DNA from: Clostridia bacterium
GTDB lineage: Bacteria; Bacillota; Clostridia; Lachnospirales; Lachnospiraceae
Assembly (NCBI GenBank): GCA_003246295.1
Contig: QKAS01000068.1
Coordinates: forward strand, 1-35,086
Direction: 5' to 3'
Length of the DNA stretch: 35,086 nucleotides
The notes beneath the pieces were generated by a model. That model made no database searches. It was not told where the DNA came from and saw nothing but the letters and a program-made list of their open reading frames with translations. Positions within the stretch are counted from its first letter, which is position 1. Each line of letters begins with the position of its first letter. The translations under genes and the position numbers were made by a program. Positions 8,764 through 20,800 of the stretch are shown here, in pieces.

Positions 8764-9723
8764 TTATTCATAGTATTTTTTGAGCCTTTTACAATAATCA
8801 CGTATAACATTCGCAGATACATTGAACTTTTGATGCTCTTCTTTGGACATATGGATTTCAAGGATATCTGCAACGCCTGTTCGGTTTAAAATACTTGGTA
8901 CTCCTGCAAAAATATCCTCTTCCCCGTATTCGCCTTCCAGTAACGTAGATACTGGTATAATTTTATTTTCATCATACAAAATAGCTTTAATAATTCCTAC
9001 ACAGGCAGATGCAATACCATAGTAAGTTGTCCCTTTTCTGCTGAAGATTTCCCATCCCTCTTTTGCTGTCTTTGCAACAATTTCATCCAGATCAACATTG
9101 CCGACAATATCTGGATTGTCTGCAATAATATCATAAAATGATTTCCCTGCAACTGTGACGGTGGACCATGGAACCATCTGTGAGTCACCATGCTCTCCCA
9201 TAGAATAGGCATACACGCTTCTTGGATCAACATGAACCATGTCGCCAATCAGATTCTGTAGTCTTGCCGAATCCAATGCTGTACCAGTCCCAATTACCTG
9301 ATTTTTTGGCAGGCCTGATAATTTATAAATTAAATAAGCAATCATGTCAACCGGGTTTGAAACAACAACAAAAATACCCTGAAACCCACTTTTCATGACT
9401 GGCTCTACAATTGATTTTGCAATCTGCGCACTCAGATCAAGTGTATCGAGGCGTGTCTGCCCTGGTTTCGGTGGTGCCCCTGCCGTGACTACAATAATGT
9501 CTACATCTGTACAGTCCTCATAAGTTCCAGCCTTTATTTTTACATTTCGATCCAGATATTTAATCGTATCTCTTAGATCCATCACTTCACCAAGTGCTTT
9601 ATCATGGTTAATATCAATCATAACAACTTCATCACATACTCCTTGTGTTACAAGGCAAAACGCTGTTGAGGAACCTACAAGTCCACAACCTATTACTGCA
9701 ATTTTAGATTTCTTAATGATCAT
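8764..9723 (-). CDS. L-lactate/malate dehydrogenase family protein
   Basis: A 319-residue NAD-dependent 2-hydroxyacid dehydrogenase of the LDH/MDH superfamily. It has the Rossmann motif GCGLVGSS, the conserved SNPVD, GTGTALDSARL (Asp/Arg of the active site) and MGEHGDSQ, which holds the catalytic histidine. The Arg of the mobile loop is present in KPGQTRLD. However, the residue that sets substrate choice (Gln102 in LDH, Arg in MDH, counted back from that Arg) is Pro in AGAPPKPGQTR. It is therefore an L-2-hydroxyacid dehydrogenase of uncertain substrate, most likely to be labelled L-lactate dehydrogenase. It lies 30 nt after the exporter-like gene and is followed by the SDR gene. Confidence 0.85.
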   Translation of the reverse strand: MIIKKSKIAVIGCGLVGSSTAFCLVTQGVCDEVVMIDINHDKALGEVMDLRDTIKYLDRNVKIKAGTYEDCTDVDIIVVTAGAPPKPGQTRLDTLDLSAQIAKSIVEPVMKSGFQGIFVVVSNPVDMIAYLIYKLSGLPKNQVIGTGTALDSARLQNLIGDMVHVDPRSVYAYSMGEHGDSQMVPWSTVTVAGKSFYDIIADNPDIVGNVDLDEIVAKTAKEGWEIFSRKGTTYYGIASACVGIIKAILYDENKIIPVSTLLEGEYGEEDIFAGVPSILNRTGVADILEIHMSKEEHQKFNVSANVIRDYCKRLKKYYE

Positions 9724-9753
9724 ACTATTTTCTCACTCCTTATTTTTCTGAAT

Positions 9754-10779
9754 TTATTCTATTCCTGTTTTCGTGTCTTGCTGCTTTTCTTCTGGTCCTT
9801 GTTCCCAGTATTTTTGAATCTGTTCTCTGGTCAGTGCATCTGCAAAACGTCTTTTTACAATTAAAAATAATCTTAAATTCATTAAAAGGCTATATAGAAT
9901 CGCTCTTGTTTCAAATTCATCTCTTGTAACAGGCAGCGGATCTTCTTTAAATTTTTCATGTAATTCTTCTAATTGTAACAATAATCCACGGCTATTTTGT
10001 GATTCTGAAAGAGAATTCGCAATCTTACGTATCAGATCAGAAGTTTCATAAGACTGATCAACTTTTGAATGTAATGATTTTATTTTATCCATAATTTCCT
10101 TCAAGATATCCAGCTGTTCAAGCCGCATTTCCATATATCTTAAAAAGTATTCGGACTCCTGAAACAAAGAATTGTTTTTGTTTTGCTTTGCATAACGCAC
10201 TCCAGACTCAACATGATATTTGAGTTCTGTATACTTATCCTCAAGTATCGGACTTTCCAGAAAAATGACAATATCATCTGCCATCTGAAATAACAACGCT
10301 CTTAAACAGTGTTCTATTTCTCTTTGTTTTCTTCGTATCTGACCAACATTACTTGCTATAAAAAGATTAAAAATAATGCCTATGCCCGCTCCAATTAACA
10401 TCAGATACGCTTCATTACCAATCGCAGTTATTGTCATCCTGGCATCCAATAAAAAGTGCGTTGCAAGAACTGCATTGACAGGAATGGATTCTTTAAATCC
10501 GATCACAAGGCAAATCCCCGAAAAAATCAGGCAATAAATCCCAAATCCCCAAACACTAAAGGATGTTATTGGAAAAACAATCGCAGCAATTGTAACCGAA
10601 AGTGCAAATGCTCCAATTCTTTTCAAAACCACAATAATCGTTTCTTTCTTCGTATCCTGCAATGAAAGAATCGTGATGATGCCTGCAGAAACTGCATAAT
10701 CAAGTCCTAAAGCATATGCTATCATGATGGATATTGTGCTACCAGCACCAATTTTAAAAGCTTTACTCATTGTTTTCAT
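9754..10779 (-). CDS. Aromatic acid exporter family protein (ArAE/FUSC-like)
   Basis: A 341-residue membrane protein. The first 145 residues hold about five to six hydrophobic helices, beginning with KIGAGSTISIMIAYALGLDY and followed by AGIITILSLQDTKKET, a pattern typical of the aromatic acid exporter family (ArAE_1, DUF939). The C-terminal half, roughly 150-330, is a charged, helical cytoplasmic domain (ArAE_1_C type). Related proteins such as AaeB export aromatic carboxylates; the substrate here is unknown. GGGAG lies seven bases before the ATG. It is the first gene of a run with a 2-hydroxyacid dehydrogenase and an SDR protein and is divergent from the diguanylate cyclase gene. Confidence 0.85.
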   Translation of the reverse strand: MKTMSKAFKIGAGSTISIMIAYALGLDYAVSAGIITILSLQDTKKETIIVVLKRIGAFALSVTIAAIVFPITSFSVWGFGIYCLIFSGICLVIGFKESIPVNAVLATHFLLDARMTITAIGNEAYLMLIGAGIGIIFNLFIASNVGQIRRKQREIEHCLRALLFQMADDIVIFLESPILEDKYTELKYHVESGVRYAKQNKNNSLFQESEYFLRYMEMRLEQLDILKEIMDKIKSLHSKVDQSYETSDLIRKIANSLSESQNSRGLLLQLEELHEKFKEDPLPVTRDEFETRAILYSLLMNLRLFLIVKRRFADALTREQIQKYWEQGPEEKQQDTKTGIE

Positions 10780-10822
10780 AAATCTACTCCCGTACTGGTT
10801 CTAAAATATCTATACCTTTTTT

Positions 10823-10851
10823 TTGATGTTGTGCTATAATTTTTATATAAT
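10823..10851 (+). promoter_or_regulatory. Promoter for diguanylate cyclase gene
   Basis: TTGATG (10823-10828) and TATAAT (10846-10851) with a 17-nt spacer. Transcription should begin near 10858, which rules out the upstream in-frame ATG at 10857 and supports translation from 10875. Confidence 0.7.
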
Positions 10852-10874
10852 CGTCCATGAACGGAGGATCCCTT

Positions 10875-11924
10875 ATGAATAATACAATTCCTACCCGTCA
10901 CTATGATCTTGAAAAGGATATCCGATATACACTATTCAACCGTTTTCTTCTGGTTGTAATTTTTTTAGCAGGAATTATTATGGTGGTGAATCTGTTTAAT
11001 AAACGGCCCATTGTAAACGTCATCACGTCCATTGTTATTATACTTCTCTGCGCCGTCTGGTTGATTCTCTCAAAACGGATGCAAAAGTACCATCTGGCCC
11101 GAATCAGCTTTATGGCTGTTATGACTTTTTTATATATTCCCTTTGGGTATTGGACATCACCTGGTTCTTATAGTGCCATGATGTATCTCACATTATTTAC
11201 CGTTTTCTTTTTATCCTTTACTGTTTTAAATACCTGGGAATATTGTTTTCCTGTTTTTGTATGTATTGAAGCGGTCATTATGCTGCATACAGAGATTTGG
11301 TTTCCAGATCACTATTATGTCTATACTGACTCCACTTATCGCATCCTTGATCTTTCTATCAATTTTACCATAGTTTCTTCCGCTGTCATACTGATCATTC
11401 GTTATGTTATGAAACAATATTCTACTCACAGTACAGATCTCTATCTTGCAAGTATTACTGACAGTCTTACCGGTCTGTATAATAGAAGATATTTTACCGA
11501 ATTTATTCATGCTGAATATAACAGAGCAACAAGAAGCGGACAACATTTTTCTATGATTTTACTGGATTTAAATCATTTTAAAAAAATCAATGATAATTAT
11601 GGCCATATGACTGGTGACAAGGTATTGATTGCCATATCAGAAATTATTAAAAAATGTCTGCGTAGTTATGATATTGCTGCACGATATGGTGGTGATGAAT
11701 TTGTAATCATATTACCGGCCACAGAGAAAGACGATGCCTTGATTTTCATGCAGCGACTCGAAGTAGAATTCGACAAGTACTGTTCCCAATATAAAAAAGA
11801 ACATTTTGCTGTTGCATATGGTATCGAAGATAGTAAAGATAAAAGTCTTGATGATTTGTATCGTGAAACTGATAATAATCTGTATACAAAAAAAGCGGAA
11901 ATCAAAGAAAAGAACGGGATTTAA
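10875..11924 (+). CDS. Membrane-bound diguanylate cyclase (6 TM + GGDEF)
   Basis: About 349 residues. Six hydrophobic helices fill roughly residues 20-185, followed by a GGDEF domain. The signature RYGGDEF is intact, NHFKKINDNYGH gives the usual substrate-binding region, and LRSYDIAARYGGDEF carries an RxxD inhibitory site five residues before GGDEF, so product feedback inhibition is likely. It should make c-di-GMP from two GTP at the membrane. No recognised extracellular sensor is visible between the helices. GGAGG lies nine bases before ATG 10875, which I take as start rather than ATG 10857. The stop codon sits inside the shared terminator. Confidence 0.92.
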   Translation: MNNTIPTRHYDLEKDIRYTLFNRFLLVVIFLAGIIMVVNLFNKRPIVNVITSIVIILLCAVWLILSKRMQKYHLARISFMAVMTFLYIPFGYWTSPGSYSAMMYLTLFTVFFLSFTVLNTWEYCFPVFVCIEAVIMLHTEIWFPDHYYVYTDSTYRILDLSINFTIVSSAVILIIRYVMKQYSTHSTDLYLASITDSLTGLYNRRYFTEFIHAEYNRATRSGQHFSMILLDLNHFKKINDNYGHMTGDKVLIAISEIIKKCLRSYDIAARYGGDEFVIILPATEKDDALIFMQRLEVEFDKYCSQYKKEHFAVAYGIEDSKDKSLDDLYRETDNNLYTKKAEIKEKNGI

Positions 11925-11938
11925 TATCCCGTTCTTTT
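11908..11938. terminator. Bidirectional terminator between GGDEF gene and katG
   Basis: A 13-bp perfect inverted repeat (AAAAGAACGGGAT, 11908-11920, with its complement at 11926-11938) and a 5-nt loop. Runs of T or A flank both arms, so it can stop transcription in both directions. It covers the GGDEF stop codon and lies 29 nt beyond the katG stop. Confidence 0.85.
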
Positions 11939-11967
11939 GCATCTAAAATGTAATATTGTCTTTTTCT

Positions 11968-14181
<2,214 letters not shown>

Positions 14182-14219
14182 TTATTCGTTACGTGAATAG
14201 TTGCAATCATTTATAATTG

Positions 14220-15263
14220 TTATAAATTGATTTCATCAGAAGGTTTCCCAAATAAATAGCCTTGAACCAAATCAACACCCATGGATTTCAGGAATTCAAA
14301 TTCCTTGACACGCTCTACACCCTCAGCCAAAATTTTTACTCCTAATTCTTTTCCCTGCCTTATAAATTCAGATACCTCTTCTTGTTTCTTATTGTCAATG
14401 TGAATATTTTTAATAAGCTCCATATCTATTTTCATATAGTCCGGTCTGAGTCTTAACAGTGCTGGTATATCTGAGTATCCACTCCCAATATCATCAAGCG
14501 CGGTGGAATAGCCTTTCTCACGGTAATAATCCAAAATATGATTCAAATGTATGTAATCTTCGATTCTCTCTGTCTCAACAACTTCAAACACCACCTGTTC
14601 CGGCCTAATACCTACTTCATGTAATACTGCTTCTGTACTTTGTAAACATAATTCAGGTTCATAAATTGCCGTTGGAATAAAATTAATAAAAATTTTATGT
14701 TCCAACATCAGTTTTGCTGCTGATCGAATAGAACATTCTCTACATATTCTGTCCAGATAAAATAATAGATCCATTTCCTTTGCTTTCCGAAAAAGTATCT
14801 CTGGGTTCATCAGACTACCGTCTTGTTTGATCCCTCTGCTTAAAGCTTCAAATCCATATATTTCTCCTGTTATGGCACTCACAATTGGTTGAAACATTGT
14901 TTTTATACTTTTATTCTCTATGATATAGGTAACTTCTTTTCCATGAAATAATGCTTCCCATTCAGCAAGATTTCGATAATGTTTCAGAGTTTTGAAACTA
15001 AATTCTTCTCCCGAAGGAACTGGCAGGACTCTAACATCCTTTTTTTCTATATTATTAAAATTATTACAACAGAGTTTTTGAACCAGACTTTCTAAGTTTA
15101 TATTTATGATAAGATATCCTGATTCCTGCTCAATATATTTAACATTATATTCTTTCATACTTCTCTCAAAACTGATAGCATGATGAATTGTTGGCAGGCT
15201 TACCCAGACATCGACATTTGAAAAATTCGTTTCTGGTAACTGGTCACATCTTCCACACCCCAT
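14220..15263 (-). CDS. Stand-alone EAL-domain c-di-GMP phosphodiesterase
   Basis: A 347-residue protein. The C-terminal two-thirds (about 105-340) is an EAL domain with all key positions: GFEALSR, the Asn in INFIPTAI, EVVETER, LDDIGSGYSD, MKIDMELI, AEGVE and the Gln in VQGYLFGKP. It should therefore hydrolyse c-di-GMP to pGpG. The N-terminal 100 residues are of unknown type and begin with a Cys-x-x-Cys pair (MGCGRCDQLP) and later hold adjacent cysteines (KLCCNN), so metal or redox sensing is possible. The start overlaps the preceding GGDEF-EAL gene by 20 nt, with AGGAGG seven bases upstream, so the two are translationally coupled. Confidence 0.9.
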   Translation of the reverse strand: MGCGRCDQLPETNFSNVDVWVSLPTIHHAISFERSMKEYNVKYIEQESGYLIININLESLVQKLCCNNFNNIEKKDVRVLPVPSGEEFSFKTLKHYRNLAEWEALFHGKEVTYIIENKSIKTMFQPIVSAITGEIYGFEALSRGIKQDGSLMNPEILFRKAKEMDLLFYLDRICRECSIRSAAKLMLEHKIFINFIPTAIYEPELCLQSTEAVLHEVGIRPEQVVFEVVETERIEDYIHLNHILDYYREKGYSTALDDIGSGYSDIPALLRLRPDYMKIDMELIKNIHIDNKKQEEVSEFIRQGKELGVKILAEGVERVKEFEFLKSMGVDLVQGYLFGKPSDEINL

Positions 15264-17763
15264 CTATACTCCTCCTAATGCTTTCAGCTGGTATCGGTTT
15301 GCTATAATAGAAGCCCTGTATCAGGTCACAACCTAATCGTTTTAACCATTCTACATGTTCTTCTTTTTCTATTCCCTCTGCTACAACAGTGAGGCCTAGA
15401 CTGTGCACAAGGGCAATCAGACTTTCCATCACCTGTAACTTATTCTGTTCAAGAAATTTTAAATTCAATGATCGGTCTAATTTTACAATATTCACAGGCA
15501 TAAAACTCAGGTAATTCAGGGAAGAGAATCCAGTCCCAAAATCATCAATTGCAATAGCAACTCCCATCTCATGAAGCTGATTCAAAAATTGCATTGTTAA
15601 TTGTAGATTTTCCATTAAAATCGTTTCCGTGATTTCTATTTCTAGCAATTTTGGACTGATTTGAAATAGATCCAGCTGCTCTTTCAAAAAATCCAGGTAT
15701 CCGACATCCTGTAATTGATTCGCTGAAAAGTTAACCGATACTGGCACAAGATCCGTTTCTGTCTCTTTCCAGAGATTTATCTGATTTATTACTTTTTTAG
15801 TGACGAATCTTCCAATTGGTATGATCATTCCATTTTTTTCAGCGATCGGGATAAACTCAGACGGTAATACCGGAGAGTCCTTGAGTCGAAGCAGTGCCTC
15901 ATATGCTGCAATCTTTCCAGTTTTTACATCTACCATGGGTTGATATAGCACATCAAATTTATCTTCGGACAAGGCTTTTCTTAAGATATCTTCAATTTCT
16001 GATATCCTGATCTGATTTTTTAGCATCTCTTCATGAAAGAATTGATGTCCGTTTTTATTTGCATTTTTTACAGCATTCATTGCCAGATCTGCCTGCATGA
16101 TCAGCTGATTCACATCTTTACTGTGTTTCGGGTACAGTGAGACACCAATACTACAGCGGAGCATGACTTGACTGCCATCCACCAATATAGAATCTTCAAA
16201 CAACTCACGTATCTTAATCACCTTTTCTTCTACTTCAGTTTCATTCTGATTAAATTTTATTAGAAATAAAAACTCATCACCGCCAAATCTTGAAATAAAA
16301 ACTTCATCATCCAGTACTTCTTCGAATCGTTTTGCGACTGCTTTTAGAACTTCATCTCCGAAAGAATGTCCACGTACATCGTTGATTCCTTTAAAATCAT
16401 CCAGATCAAGTAATACAATGGCCGCATTCTGTGTCGTTTTTAGCATAGACGAAAGATACTCCATGAACTTTCTTCTGTTTGGCAAATTTGTAAGATGATC
16501 ATGATAAGCAAGGTAATCTATAAAGTTTTTCTGTTCATTTATTTCTTCCAGTTGTGCAGTTAATTCTTCTTCCGAAGCTACCAATAAATCATTTTTGATA
16601 CTTATTTCTTTATTATTATCCATAATCTTAGTAACATGTTGATTTACTTTATTCTGCATGTCCTGGAATGCAGTCACGACGGTTCCAATTTCATCCTTTC
16701 TATCCTGCAATTTCGTAAATTCATAATTATGGCCAAAATCTAAATCTGACATTCTTCTGATCTCATCAGAAATTGTCTTTAGAGGTTTTAATAAATGCTT
16801 CATAATCGGAAATAAAATTAACATTACAAAGAAGATCGTAAATAGGTAAATCATCACAAGTATCTGTGTTGCCTGCCTTGCTTCTCGGAGCACTTCCTCT
16901 TTGTTCATGACTGAAATAATTTTCCAGCCATTATGATTCACTATTGGATTAATGACATATGTTTCATTGTCTATTTTTGTCGTAAAATGTGTTTCGTCAT
17001 CATCTAGTAACTCTTCAAAGCCTGCAATGCCCGTTTCCTCAGGCGTTTTTAAAATCCATTCATGGTGTTGCGGACAAACAATAAATCTCTTTTGTGGACT
17101 AAGCAACATAATATAACCTGTGTCTCCAAAATGAATCTGGCTAATGCTATCAGATAATTCATCCAGGCTAACCGTTATTCCTATAACACCGATTCTTTTT
17201 CCTTTATCCCATATGCTTTTCGAAAAACTGATTACCATTTCATGTGTGATATTGGTAATGTAAGGTTCAGAAATATAAACTTCTTCCTGTTTTATTGCTT
17301 CCTTGTACCAGCTTCGTTCTCTTGGATCATAAGGTTCATCTGGCATAAATCTAGGGCACTCCATATATTCTCCCTGTTCTGTTGCAAGGAAAATAAAATT
17401 GATGTTTTTGTGACTTTCTTTCAGTTTCTGAAAATAATGATCCAGCTCTGACTCAATTGGATAAACCTGATAGGTAAAAGTATCCTTCTTATAATCAGTA
17501 TACTGATTCATATTTCCCTTTGCTTTCATGACACTTTCAAACGAAGCAAGAAACTTTACTTCCTCCTGCATGTCCTGAATCAAAGACTGATTAATCTGTT
17601 CACTGACTTGTATGAGCACCTTTCTGGAATTCTCGATACTCGAATTGTAAAGATAATCACTTATGCGATCGTTTAAATAAATACCCCCTATAAAATAGGG
17701 CACCATACATCCCAAAAGGATTGTCAGCATTAATTTTCGACGCATTGAACTATTTCTCCACAT
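15244..17763 (-). CDS. Sensor c-di-GMP enzyme: dCache-HAMP-GGDEF-EAL
   Basis: An 839-residue membrane protein. A first membrane helix at about 10-30, an extracellular dCache-like sensor (about 35-290, with the RSWYKEAIKQ and GVIGITVSLDEL stretches typical of the fold), a second helix (about 297-320), HAMP (to about 375), a coiled-coil linker, GGDEF (about 405-560) and EAL (about 580-830). GGDEF has an intact RFGGDEF but lacks the RxxD inhibitory site. EAL keeps YEALLRL, the NFSANQL Asn, EITETIL, IDDFGTGFSS, KLDRSL, AEGIE and IQGFYYSKP, so both activities look possible. Sensor ligand unknown. GGAGG lies seven bases before ATG. It follows the STAND gene by 62 nt and overlaps the EAL gene. Confidence 0.92.
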   Translation of the reverse strand: MWRNSSMRRKLMLTILLGCMVPYFIGGIYLNDRISDYLYNSSIENSRKVLIQVSEQINQSLIQDMQEEVKFLASFESVMKAKGNMNQYTDYKKDTFTYQVYPIESELDHYFQKLKESHKNINFIFLATEQGEYMECPRFMPDEPYDPRERSWYKEAIKQEEVYISEPYITNITHEMVISFSKSIWDKGKRIGVIGITVSLDELSDSISQIHFGDTGYIMLLSPQKRFIVCPQHHEWILKTPEETGIAGFEELLDDDETHFTTKIDNETYVINPIVNHNGWKIISVMNKEEVLREARQATQILVMIYLFTIFFVMLILFPIMKHLLKPLKTISDEIRRMSDLDFGHNYEFTKLQDRKDEIGTVVTAFQDMQNKVNQHVTKIMDNNKEISIKNDLLVASEEELTAQLEEINEQKNFIDYLAYHDHLTNLPNRRKFMEYLSSMLKTTQNAAIVLLDLDDFKGINDVRGHSFGDEVLKAVAKRFEEVLDDEVFISRFGGDEFLFLIKFNQNETEVEEKVIKIRELFEDSILVDGSQVMLRCSIGVSLYPKHSKDVNQLIMQADLAMNAVKNANKNGHQFFHEEMLKNQIRISEIEDILRKALSEDKFDVLYQPMVDVKTGKIAAYEALLRLKDSPVLPSEFIPIAEKNGMIIPIGRFVTKKVINQINLWKETETDLVPVSVNFSANQLQDVGYLDFLKEQLDLFQISPKLLEIEITETILMENLQLTMQFLNQLHEMGVAIAIDDFGTGFSSLNYLSFMPVNIVKLDRSLNLKFLEQNKLQVMESLIALVHSLGLTVVAEGIEKEEHVEWLKRLGCDLIQGFYYSKPIPAESIRRSIDGVWKM

Positions 17764-17825
17764 GACAGTACCTCCGGCCCAGAATAAATCTATAATCTAG
17801 TAGTAATCGAATAAGTTTGATATGT

Positions 17826-20800
17826 CTAATGAATGAGTGATGAAACTAAGCTGTCAATTTCCAACTTCAGGTGCATAGTATGATAAGTATTAAATATTTC
17901 ACAAGCTTCAGCCTGATGTTTTATCGCAATATTCTGTTCTCCGATTTTTTCATATAATTTCCCTAAAAAATATATGCTTAATGCTGTTTCAGGATTTTCC
18001 TGCCCATAAAGTTCTTTACGAATTCCATATGAATCTAAAATATACTGGATACTTTTATGTAGTTCGTTTGTTAAATAATAGTAGATACCGAGATAATAAT
18101 TACTTTCTGCCACATCATTCGAATTTTTACCGTAATAGTTCATCCCTTCCTGCATTCCATAGGTCAGGTTTTGTATCCCATTCTCATAATCTCCTGAAAG
18201 TGTAAATGCCAAACCAAGATGATTAAAACTGATTGCAAGATCGGCCGCCTCTTCTCCGGCAATTTCTTTTTCTATCTGTATCGATTGTTCTATTTCCTTA
18301 ATCGCACGCGTATAATTTCCTGTTTTTATACATGCCAGGCCAATCTGAAAACATGCTACAGAAGGTCTGCTATGAACTTCACCATAGATGCGTGTCCAGA
18401 TTTCTTTTGACTTCTCATAACAGGAACATGCCTTTTCATATTCACCAAGCCTATAATATCCGGTACCTAACAGCTTGTATGTGAGACCCGTTTCTGAATG
18501 CCGTTCTCCGTAGGCATACTGATAAATTTCATGACTTTTTTTGGCAAGCTCAAACAACTTATTATAGTCACCAAGCCAATCATATACCCAGGCTAATGTC
18601 GTGATACAGTCAGCATACTGAGGACTGTTTTCCCCATATCTTTTCTTTAAAATTGCAGATGCTTTTAACAGATGCTCTAATGAATTTTTATACTCACCCT
18701 GTGCTTCATAGACCCACCCGATTTCCTGATATGTTTTTGCTGTTTTTTCATGGTTCATACCAAGATATTTAATGCACAGTTCCAAAGCCTTTTTATTGTT
18801 TTTCAATGCATTGTCAAAATCTCTTTTATTCCAGTAAATATCAGCAATATTATTATAATTATCTACCATATCAGGATGCTCGCCTAGCACCTCTTCCTGT
18901 ATTTGCAAAGAGGTTCTGGAAGCGTAAAGTGATTTTCCATATAAATTTAAAATGTTGTATATCTTTGCCAGCTTTCCATAAATAATTCCTGTCTGCTGAT
19001 GTTTTCTGCCAAACTTTTCTTCACAATGGCGTTTTGAATCATAGTAAAACCATGCTGCCCCAGAATACTCTGATGCAAGTTCAAGAAAGGAGCCAATTGA
19101 TTCCGTTACGTTTTGATTATATTCTAAATCTGTTTTCTGATGAGAAAGATAGCTTTTTCTATAGGAATGAAAAATAGCATATTTCTTGGATAATTCTTTC
19201 CAGTAATAGCAGAGTCTGTAAGGATCCTTTGAATAAATTAATGAAAACACTTCAATATCGGTAAGATAATCTTTGCATTTTTTCCATTCTTTTGCCTTTT
19301 GCAACTGATATGGTAGTTCTTCAAGACTCCTGAAATAATATGGAGTGGTCTCAAAATAAGCAATCAGCTTTCTGTGTCTTTGAACCTTTGATTTCTCAGT
19401 TTTTAAATAGCGATGTTCTACGGCATTTCTTAAATAATCGTGTGAAAAACACAGTAATCCATTCATAGAAATCAAATGATGGTCAAGTTCACTTAAAATC
19501 TGTGAAAGTTGCAATCTGGTTATTTTAAGAATTGACAATAGTTCATGCTCGGACAATCCTTTTTCAGAAGCCCATATCAGTGTCAGAAGTTCCTGTATGA
19601 CTTGTGAATCTGCGTCATCATATTCGATATCAAGTCTTTTTAATATAAGATTAAAAAAAGCTTCTGCACTTTTGGCTTTTATGATCGTTCTGACTTGTGC
19701 TGGAAGTCCTTCATGTAATCCAAAAATCCTTAATTCGTCCAGTAAGGTGCGTAATAGTAAAGCATTAGAAGACAACTCGAATTTGACAATTGCAGCTTCC
19801 AAAGAAGGTTGTAAGTGTTTGCTGTATTGTGAGAGATATTCCCGTATTAATCCTTCCTTCTGAGCTTCATCTAGCAATGGTAATTCTAATGTTGTCCAGT
19901 TTCTTTTCTTAAGTTGCTCATATGTCAATCCAGGTGTTGTTGATAAAATTACATGCACAGATTCCGGAAAACTTTCAGGTAACCATGAAAGTACGTCATA
20001 ATTTAGCTGGTTCACTGCATCTATTATTAAAATCCATTGTTCATCCCTTGCTGTTTCAGCGAGAAAATAAGGGAGACTTTCTATCATATCCTTAAGATCT
20101 GTCGGAATCGTTTTATTTAATGCAAAGTGCAGATTCAATTCTTTCAGCAACCGTGTCAGCATATGTAATAAATCTGAACTTTCATGATTGCATCCACAAA
20201 AATGATAGAACATATATTGGTCCGGCTGTTCTTTCGCATGTTCCATAATCCAGTTTGATAATAACGCTGATTTTCCTGAGCCTGATTCCCCTGAAATAAT
20301 GACCGGCAAACCTTTATCACTGATCTGTTGATCCAATTTTGAAAAAAATACATTATTTTTAATATAAACACCAACACGGCTTTTTATAAATCCAATATGA
20401 TCCAAACGTTGCTTTGTCAATTCGTCTGGAACTTCATCTTCTGGAAATGCGTGCCCTATTGCTTTCTTGAGCTGTTCCAATACCATCTCACCAAGCTCAT
20501 TCACATTTTCATACATAGATACTGGAAATTTGTTTTGCTCCTTAACAGCTTTTTTTAATTGTTTTAGTTTTTTCTGTTCAATCTCTGTGCAACATACTTT
20601 TTCACTAGATTCACATGCTTCTTCTTTGATATAGAAAAAAGCATTTCCCATCATTTCTGGTGAACGAAGCACACCATACTGCATTTCGATATCTGTGATA
20701 CTTAAACCGTTATAAATATCGTCTTTGAGCCAGGGAAATTGTTCAAACAACCTCTGCTGCCTGATTATTTCTTGTTCATTTGGTATCCAGCCATATCGAT

